In this document: one piece after another, positions 21,072 to 27,397 of the stretch
Layout of the letters: each line of letters starts with the position of its first letter
Position numbering within the stretch: the first letter of the stretch is position 1
Source: Byssochlamys sp. IMV 00236
Lineage: Eukaryota > Ascomycota > Eurotiomycetes > Eurotiales > Thermoascaceae
Length of the DNA stretch: 27,397 nucleotides
Assembly: GCA_001931875.2 (NCBI GenBank)
Contig: MSJH02000665.1
Location: 1-27,397 of the forward strand
Reading direction: 5' to 3'
Position numbers and translations under genes: made by a program
The notes under the pieces: generated by a model
Database searches by the model: none
What the model was told of the DNA's origin: nothing
Seen by the model: the letters and a program-made list of their open reading frames with translations, nothing else

Positions 21072-22578
21072 TTAAATAATTTTTCGCAATCTACTTTTTT
21101 TGGTTAACTTTGATTTTTCCCTTTTTTGTATAATTACCTCTTCTATCTCATCTAAATCCCATCCTAGTTCATTCTTGTTTATTTTCAAATGATGAAGTTC
21201 ATGCGCTAATGTTCTCAAAACATGATCACTACATCATAATTGTTGGTTTGAAAAGTTTGTATGCTTATTTATTTTTTCTTACCTTGCGTGCTGGATCCAC
21301 ACACAGTAGTCATCTAAATAGATTTTACTGTAAATATAATAAACGTCATGGTGGTCAAATATGTATTTCATTTCCAGTAACGCTTTTAATATCGCTCGTT
21401 TGCCCAGTTTAAAGAGGATATAGACATCTTGAACGACCTTTTCTGAAAATTCAAAGTGTCGATAGAGTGGATAGATGAGAGATCGTCTAAAGGATGTGAT
21501 GATGACTTCTTTCAATGTAGAAAATTGCTTTAATAAAGTTTAGTATTTTCATATGTATTTGTTTGTGTGAGAAAAAACAATACCTCTAAACAGGACAAGG
21601 TTGAACTCAGCTTGCCGACACACCAAGCTGACTCCACATTTCCTTCTCCTTCGGTCATGCGGTGATTATAGCTGTAAGCGAATAACAAGTCCACAAGACC
21701 AAGATAGACGCTTTTTTCATTTGAAACTAAATACTCCTTGCGTGGCAACTGACGCATCATCTCTTCCTCTTGGCTCGTAAACGTCATCTTTGCCTCGTCA
21801 TTTTCCTTTTGCATCCTCTTTAGCTCCTTGGCATACACCGTCTTGTACTTCATCAGCTGTCTAATGTCTTCATCCTCGGCAAAGTCCGTACAATAATGGT
21901 CCTCATCAAACCGCTCATTCTCCAACTGCAGACGTTCTTCACGTCGTGACTCGATTGTGGATGTCTCTGGACTCTGGATATCATTAATCTCATTCAATGT
22001 CTCTTGAACATGTGTAAAGTATCCCGTATATTGCTGATTGAATCCATAATATGTATGCGTACTCAGTTGCTCCTTGGGTAACTCTTGAGGTATCTCCCAA
22101 TTAAACTCTTCAGCTTCTTCCATCTCGGTACTTTCTTCGCCTACAACCTCAATCATCGGTTTCTTCTTTTTTTCTGTTTCTCCGGTACGTGCCAGTAACT
22201 TTGTCAACAGATCCAAGTCGGCAAACTGTTCGCCTTTGGTTTCCTTAGAGACTTTGATTGTGAATTGCCCTGCTGAAGGATCATATGTCGCTTTGGATTG
22301 ATCGTCCTCGATTATGTTTCCAGGAAAATGTAATCTATGTTGATTGTCAATATTTAGTTCTAAAAAAGAGGGTGTTGACATTACCTTAGAAAGTAAGGTC
22401 GTAAATAAAATCGAAATTCACTGCCTTCAACATATAAATCTACATCTTGTGCCTTTTTTTTTGTATTAGTTTTTAAATAATCTAATGTATAAACACACAG
22501 TACCCTAACATGTGGCGTATTGATGGTAATATAAACAAAATTGTCATCTTGATCTACTTTAAATGTAGGTGTGATCAT
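21072..22578 (-). CDS. SHQ1: H/ACA snoRNP assembly factor Shq1
   Basis: Chaperone that holds the pseudouridine synthase Cbf5/dyskerin before H/ACA RNP assembly. Five exons (minus): 22578-22504, 22452-22385, 22334-21584, 21527-21283, 21228-21072; they join in frame to 431 aa (yeast 507). The N-terminal CS domain starts MITPTFKVDQDDNFVYI and contains FRFYLRPYFLR then LHFPGNIIEDD. A variable acidic linker follows. The Shq1-specific domain has SVYLGLVDLLFAYSYNHR, FRRSLIYPLYRHFEFSEKVV and YYIYSKIYLDDYCVWIQ, ending LGWDLDEIEE and a basic tail. Intron 1 (51 nt) is phase 0 and stop-free. An ATG inside intron 2 is in frame with exon 3, so naive ORF calls start there wrongly. The stop codon is 36 bp from that of the convergent ZC4H2-like gene. 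Confidence 0.93.
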
Positions 22579-22613
22579 GTCAAGCAGAAAAGAAAAAAAA
22601 AAAATATTAAAAT

Positions 22614-23275
22614 TTATTTAATAAAACTTTTAATCGTGCCCGAAAGAGCCATAAAGGAAGCAACAAATAGCAAAAAGATATTGATCAAGAGTTCTGTCTT
22701 GGTCATGGTATGTCTAAACAATTTAATATGGCAGACAAGAGGGAAGATACCAGAGATAAAGAAGGAAAAGAAGGCGCCGAGGAGAGATATAACCTGGTCA
22801 AAGTTGGGTAGCAGTGTTACCAAAATCACCATGGTGATGGTCGTCAAGACGATGCTGATCAATTTACCCAAGCGACGAGGTAGACATGTCTGCCAAGTCA
22901 AGATGACAGGGTTGAGTGTCAGTCCGTATTTGGCGATGGGATTGAGAGCGACGAGGTAAACGGCGAGTCGATTGACGGTTTGATTATATTGTGGTATGGC
23001 CATCAAGTTTTGTGTAATCTCTTGCATGGTGCTAGATCCAAACATGATGTAGCCAGCAGCTGCCACTGTGAGATAGATGATGGATGTCGTCAGATAAGTC
23101 ACATTTACCATCTTTCTATACTCTTTTGGATGGTCCATATCGTGATAGATCGTTGGGAACACAGCATGTCCTGCAAACCCTGCCATGATCAATCCAAAGC
23201 TAAGCGGTACATCAAACCAGTTGTTTGGTAAAACGGATGTATCCTATAAACAAGAGCGAGTTTGATTTATCTTTT

Positions 23276-23323
<48 letters not shown>

Positions 23324-24341
23324 CTATTTCTTACCGCCGGTTCTCTTAAACTTCCAGGTGCATCAACCTTTGTAAAGCCATCGTAGAGAATAACAAGCAA
23401 CAGACTAAACACACTAAGAATGCCAAGCAGGCTGGTATAAGACAGATATCGCACAGGCAAGATCAAGGTAGGTGTCAAGATGATAAAACTAACCAAGCGC
23501 AACCAGACCAAGTCATAACCAGGAAATAGAGAGGCAATGCCATCTGTGAGTAATACGACAAGCGCAATGCTTTTAAACGAGTTAAGGGCGTTGAAGCGAA
23601 TGATGACTAAAAAGGAAATCTATGTCGTTTACCTGCACGTGATGAGCTCTGTCAAGAAAAGAATAGAAATGAATACACGTCCACGCATGCCAAAGGTATA
23701 TGCACCAATATCGCCATATGTCTTTGCTTCTGGGTTCAAGTCTAAGCATTTGATCAGTACTTTGGCCGTGTAATTGGTCAAACAGAAGCAAAAGACAAAG
23801 ATGCCCAGGCCAATGACCCACCCTGCGCTCTTTTTTTAATGTATCATTAAATTTGTGATTTGGAGATCAGTCCATTTTTTATAACATACCTTGAACCCTA
23901 GAGGTAAAGCAAGAATGCCTACACCCAAGAGAATATTGATAGAATTGAATACACTTTGCATAAAGGTTGACTTTTTGGGTGAGGTGTGATAACTATCTGC
24001 TACTGTCATGATACTATGGTTAGTGGATGTCTTGTGTAGTAAAGGAGATTGTTCGTGTGCTTCTTGTGCTGTGGTAATAGAATGGGGTCTACTTGAATAT
24101 ATCGAAAGGCCATCTTCTTCATCGTCCGACTATTATTTAAGGTTTTAATTGTTCATATTAAGGTACATAGTTCAGTGTTACATACTAAACCACCGTCAGA
24201 CAATACGACATTTTCTGCCATATGCATCATGGATGCTCTCGAGTAAGAGCTTACGAATGATCGAAATGAGTTACTCAAGTACGTTGGTCTTTGTTCTGGA
24301 TGTAAGTTTGTTATGTTGATGGGTATTTGTTGTGACATCAA
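22614..24341 (-). CDS. AVT1: AVT1-like vacuolar amino-acid transporter (AAAP family)
   Basis: Proton-coupled amino-acid transporter of the AAAP/SLC32-36 family, probably in the vacuolar membrane. Five exons (minus), 24341-24186, 24129-23890, 23829-23633, 23569-23335 and 23243-22614, give 485 aa. A hydrophilic N-terminus of about 110 residues, with an acidic SDDEEDGL and a possible dileucine sorting signal (EQSPLL), precedes the family opening QSVFNSINILLGVGILALPL and SAGWVIGLGIFVFCFCL. Later helices include LRLVSFIILTPTLILPVRYL, FGLIMAGFAGHAVFPTIYHD (a conserved family block) and TVAAAGYIMFGSSTMQEI. About ten or eleven membrane segments are visible. Intron 4 contains facing T and A runs. The choice of AVT1 over other AVT members rests on the long N-terminus and GFAGHAVFP block. 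Confidence 0.85.
23277..23323. repeat. T28-A19 inverted homopolymer in an intron
   Basis: On the plus strand 28 T (23277-23304) are followed directly by 19 A (23305-23323), inside intron 4 (23334-23244) of the transporter gene. The transcript can fold the runs on each other into a long A-U hairpin. Exact lengths may be unreliable. Confidence 0.8.
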
Positions 24342-24600
24342 AAGATAAACAAGAAAGGAAGAAAGAAAAGAAAGTCAAGGAAATTTCCCTTTTTATAAAA
24401 ATACTTTTTCGTTGTACTTGCTGGGTATAATCATGCTTTAATGCATGAGAAAAAATCGTCCGCTAAAGATGACGCCCTCTTTAGATAAGATCTTGGAGAG
24501 AAAGTGAGTCATGGCTTTTTACAATTGAGACATGTTTTATTGATACTTGTCGAGTCTCTCTTTTTTTTTTTGTATACATGAAAATAAAAGTAGGGGGGTA
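24342..24600. promoter_or_regulatory. Promoter region of the AVT1-like gene / MED21 3' flank
   Basis: These 259 bp separate two minus-strand genes. On the minus strand a CT-rich leader (CTTTCTTTTCTTTCTTTCC) ends about 16 nt before the transporter ATG, with a TATAAAA-like stretch further upstream near 24393-24404. No gene was recognised. Confidence 0.4.
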
Positions 24601-25188
24601 TTATTGTAGCTGTAAGCTTTGTTCGTCTGCTATTCTCCTTAAAGTGTCATTGATCTGTGCCTTGACATTCTCTAAATAATGATCAGATATGTATATGTAT
24701 ATATATATATATACATAGTATCTATTTTATTACCCATTTCTTTAACTGCATCCTCATATTCTTGATTTGCCAACTTATTTTCCTCTTCTAATGCTTTCAA
24801 TATCGCGATTTGTTCTTCTTCTGTTTGTTGTATGCCCGGTAATACTTCAATAAGCGAGTCAATTTCTTTTGCCTTTTTCACTAAATCTGATACTAATTCA
24901 TGCATGTTTTCTTTAAATACTTGTGGTTCATCTGCTTGTACTATATAATAACCAGTTACAACTCCAAAGTTTTACTTTTTCATTATTATTATTATTATTA
25001 TTATTATTACTCTTTGGCTGTGATACGGGTATATCTTTATTCAACTCTGCCATGGATGATTTCTCATGAACATAATAAATACTGTTTGTAAACATACGTG
25101 CCATCTATAATAGTTACTAAAAAGTTATACAACATGCATATATTTTTACTGCATCAATAGCATCTTGTAACTGTGTTAATCTATCCAT
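24601..25188 (-). CDS. MED21: Mediator complex subunit 21 (Srb7)
   Basis: Small coiled-coil subunit of the Mediator middle module; pairs with Med7 in RNA polymerase II transcription. Four exons (minus): 25188-25150, 25104-25011, 24940-24734, 24671-24601; 136 aa (human 144). The N-terminus MDRLTQLQDAIDA followed after the splice by MARMFTNSIYYVHEKSS is the family signature. The C-terminal half is coiled coil (ENMHELVSDLVKKAKEIDSL, QQTEEEQIAILKALEEENKL). The second intron starts within an (AAT)n repeat (GTAATAATAAT...). Its acceptor may be TAG at 24941 or AAG at 24935; both keep frame and differ by two codons. I used the first. The start follows a CT-rich leader and is divergent from the PP1 gene. 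Confidence 0.9.
24981..25010 (-). repeat. (AAT)n microsatellite at a splice donor
   Basis: The plus strand reads ATT repeats; in MED21 sense this is GT followed by AAT repeats at the very start of intron 2. The donor GTAATA is formed by the repeat itself. Confidence 0.75.
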
Positions 25189-25876
25189 TGAGAAAAAGAG
25201 AAAGAAGAAAGAGAGAGAGAGAACTGTGAGGTGACTGTGTTTATATGACGAGCCTTTTTTTTTCTTCCTTTTCGTCCTCTCAAAGGTGAGGTTGAATTTT
25301 TCCCTTTTTTTTAGTTTTCCTCTTTTATTAAACTTTTTCTTTTTTATTTCCCAACATAAAAAAGAGAGAAAAACAGAGGCAGTAAATTGTAAGTTGCTAT
25401 TACCCTTTTTCATATTAAATTCGACCCCCTTCTTTCAAGAAAGAAAGAAAGCAAGAGAAAGGGCAGGATGTAAAAAATAAACCCATGTGTTCATCAAGAC
25501 ATGCAACAAAAAGAAAAACTCAACCTTGTAACGACAAACTTTATCTCTTTCTCTCTCTCTCCTTTACTTCTCTCCTCTTTGCCTTCCATCTCTCCTCCAT
25601 CTCTTATTACATCTACTTTACAGTCTATTATTTTATATTATAATTCTTCATCAGATTTTGACAACAGTCGGAATGAAGCCAGCAGATGATGCAACTCAGA
25701 CTTTATTACGCGTACACAAAGAACAAGACAAGCTTAAAACACACTTGGGTTTATTTTTTATACTCTTTCTTTTGCCTTTTGTATTATACAAATACACACA
25801 CACACAAAAAAAAAAGGGGTTTAATATTACATATAAAAAATTACTAACAAAAATTTTTTTTTTCTCTTTTAGAATC
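25189..25876. promoter_or_regulatory. Divergent intergenic region MED21 / PP1 with probable spliced PP1 leader
   Basis: CT-rich tracts lie close to the MED21 ATG (minus strand, 25190-25222) and at about 25540-25610 for PP1. The PP1 tract is some 270 bp before its ATG, and a TTTTAG acceptor sits at 25867-25872, four bases before the ATG. A 5' UTR intron is therefore likely. An ATG at 25673 opens a frame ([20 protein letters not shown]...) that runs in frame into PP1 if unspliced. I consider this a leader ORF or chance, not the PP1 N-terminus. Confidence 0.45.
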
Positions 25877-26991
25877 ATGGACCTTCCGGATGTTAATGTG
25901 GATTCAATTATTGAACGTTTATTAGAAGGTGATTATCGTAATTATGACTACTTTATTCTTATTAACCATCATAAAGTCAGAGGAAATAGACCGGGCAAAC
26001 AAGTGCAGCTAGGAGAACATGAAATCCGATACCTCTGTTTAACTGCTCGTGAGATTTTTATGAGTCAACCTATCCTATTGGATTTAGAAGCACCTATTAA
26101 AATCTGCGGTAAACTAAATTATAATCCATGGATGTTTTAGATATTAAAATTGTAATAGGTGATATTCATGGTCAATACTATGATCTCTTGAGATTATTCG
26201 AATATGGTGGATTCCCTCCTCAGAGTAACTATTTGTTTATGGGTGATTACGTTGATAGAGGAAAGCAAAGTTTGGAAACAATCTGTTTACTGTTGGCATA
26301 CAAGATCAAGTATCCTGAAAACTTTTTCATTTTGAGAGGAAATCATGAATGTGCAAGTATCAATCGTATTTATGGTTTTTATGACGAATGTAAGAGAAGA
26401 TACAACATTAAGTTATGGAAGACCTTCACAGACTGTTTCAACTGCTTACCTATCGCTGCTTTGGTGGACGAAAAGATCTTTTGTATGCATGGTGGTCTTT
26501 CTCCTGATTTACAAAGCTTTGAACAAATTCGTAGAGTGATGAGACCTACAGATGTACCTGATACTGGTTTACTCTGTGATTTGCTATGGTCTGATCCCGA
26601 TAAAGATATCGTCGGATGGAGTGAAAACGACCGTGGTGTCTCATTTACATTTGGTCCGGATATTGTGTCTAAATTCTTACAGAAGCATGATATTGATCTT
26701 ATCTGCAGAGCACATCAAGTAGTCGAAGATGGCTATGAATTCTTCTCAAAGAGACAATTGGTTACCATCTTTTCTGCTCCAAACTATTGTGGTGAATTTG
26801 ATAATGCAGGTGCAATGATGAGCGTAGACGATTCTTTAATGTGTTCATTCCAGGTAAAAAGAAAATCACGATTCATTGGAGTTTTATTCACTTTCTTTTA
26901 TTAGATCCTTAAGCCTGCAGAAAAGAGATCGAAATATACTGGATATCCTGGAAATAAAAATCAACCAAGAGGAAAGAAAAAGAATCCATAA
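25877..26991 (+). CDS. GLC7: Serine/threonine protein phosphatase PP1 catalytic subunit
   Basis: Metal-dependent Ser/Thr phosphatase acting in cell cycle, glycogen and splicing control with many targeting subunits. Four exons, 25877-25928, 25977-26108, 26159-26853 and 26905-26991, give 321 aa. Catalytic motifs are in order: GDIHG (62-66), GDYVDRG (90-96), RGNHE (121-125), then HGGLSPD and the C-terminal [12 protein letters not shown]; numbering is one less than mammalian PP1. The C-terminal tail is lysine-rich ([19 protein letters not shown]). The short intron 1 (48 nt) has a GTGATT donor, is a multiple of three and has no stop. Retained, it would insert [16 protein letters not shown] before VRGNRPGK, a site where PP1 has no insertion, so I treat it as an intron. 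Confidence 0.96.
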
Positions 26992-27363
26992 TGAATACAA
27001 GCAAAATTTTTATTTCATCCTTAAAACATATACTTCACGCCATTTCTTCCCCCCTTTTTATTATAATAAAGAACAAAAACATTAAAGGCAATTGGATAAG
27101 CATAACCTCTTTTTTTTTAATAATTGAGTGCAACTTGAACTCGTGCATGTATAAAGTCTTCATGACGTTGATCCCTTCTGTGTTTTAAAATTTTTATACT
27201 TTTTAGACTTTAACACTTGCTCACTATGCTTGTGTATATAAGACAGTGTCTTACACAGCAAAATGAATTACAGAAAAAAAAAAAATTCCTTTTTTTTTTT
27301 CTTCTTCTTCTTCTTTCTCTTTTTAAACTTTTTTTTTTTCTTTTCTTTTTTTCTTGCTTTACT
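26992..27363. promoter_or_regulatory. PP1 3' flank and CT-rich promoter-like stretch
   Basis: A candidate PP1 poly(A) signal AATAAA lies at 27065-27070. Further right, TATATAAG (about 27234-27241) is followed by a long C/T tract (27282-27357), the same arrangement seen before several start codons in this window. That suggests a new plus-strand gene at the edge. No other gene was recognised. Confidence 0.45.
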
Positions 27364-27397
27364 ATGTTACCAAATGATTTTAGTAAGCCTAGAACAA
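27364..27397 (+). CDS. Possible start of a plus-strand gene (partial at window edge)
   Basis: An ATG at 27364 opens MLPNDFSKPRT to the window end. It directly follows a C/T-rich leader and lies about 120 bp after a TATATAAG. The call rests on position and on the leader pattern shared with other genes here; eleven codons cannot identify a product. Confidence 0.35.
   Translation, partial: MLPNDFSKPRT

Noticed and set aside
24153..24185. AVT1-like exon 1 continuing to the TAG after TTA GTA TGT
   Set aside because: GTATGT is a good donor, and the next exon joins in phase (DGGL to SDDEEDGL).

Overview
This window looks like nuclear DNA from a filamentous fungus, most likely an early-diverging one (Mucoromycota, Mucorales-like). 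The evidence is AT-rich sequence, many GT-AG introns of about 45-63 nt, homopolymer-rich introns, and gene families that budding yeast lacks (TMEM135, ZC4H2-like, GSKIP-domain, SH3-WW-PH-RhoGAP) beside fungal ones (RAX2, GVP36-type BAR). No mobile element, CRISPR array, rRNA or tRNA could be supported. All exon models were built by hand from reading frame, splice signals and family resemblance; no transcript data were used.

Layout: a possible 3' end of a plus gene at 2-52; PRP43 DEAH helicase (minus, 819-3214); GVP36-like BAR protein (plus, 3846-5005); a Ser/Thr/Pro-repeat orphan protein (minus, 5590-6637); an alpha/beta-hydrolase-like protein (plus, 7282 or 7404 to 9343); an 11-exon SH3-WW-PH-RhoGAP protein (minus, 9426-11603); RAX2-like cortical landmark protein with a cytoplasmic SH3 domain (plus, 11812-15940); GSKIP-domain polyQ protein (minus, 15981-16502); TMEM135-like membrane protein (minus, 16624-18353); F-box protein (minus, 18709-19343); mitochondrial ribosomal protein bL35m, built from three short exons (minus, 19920-20283); ZC4H2-like coiled-coil protein lacking the zinc finger (plus, 20417-21035); SHQ1 (minus, 21072-22578); AVT1-like amino-acid transporter (minus, 22614-24341); MED21 (minus, 24601-25188); PP1 catalytic subunit (plus, 25877-26991); and a possible gene start at the right edge (27364).

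Gene order alternates between divergent pairs with short shared promoters and convergent pairs with stop codons 36-82 bp apart. Most genes are unrelated housekeeping functions. The strongest functional link is the head-to-head pair of a RhoGAP carrying an SH3 domain and a RAX2-like polarity landmark that also carries an SH3 domain, 208 bp apart between start codons. Other points of note are an 8-nt microexon in the RhoGAP SH3 domain, two stop-free introns of 3n length (PP1 and SHQ1), three very long A or T runs all lying inside introns, and CT-rich leaders in front of many start codons. I see no clearly new enzymatic or defence-type system here.
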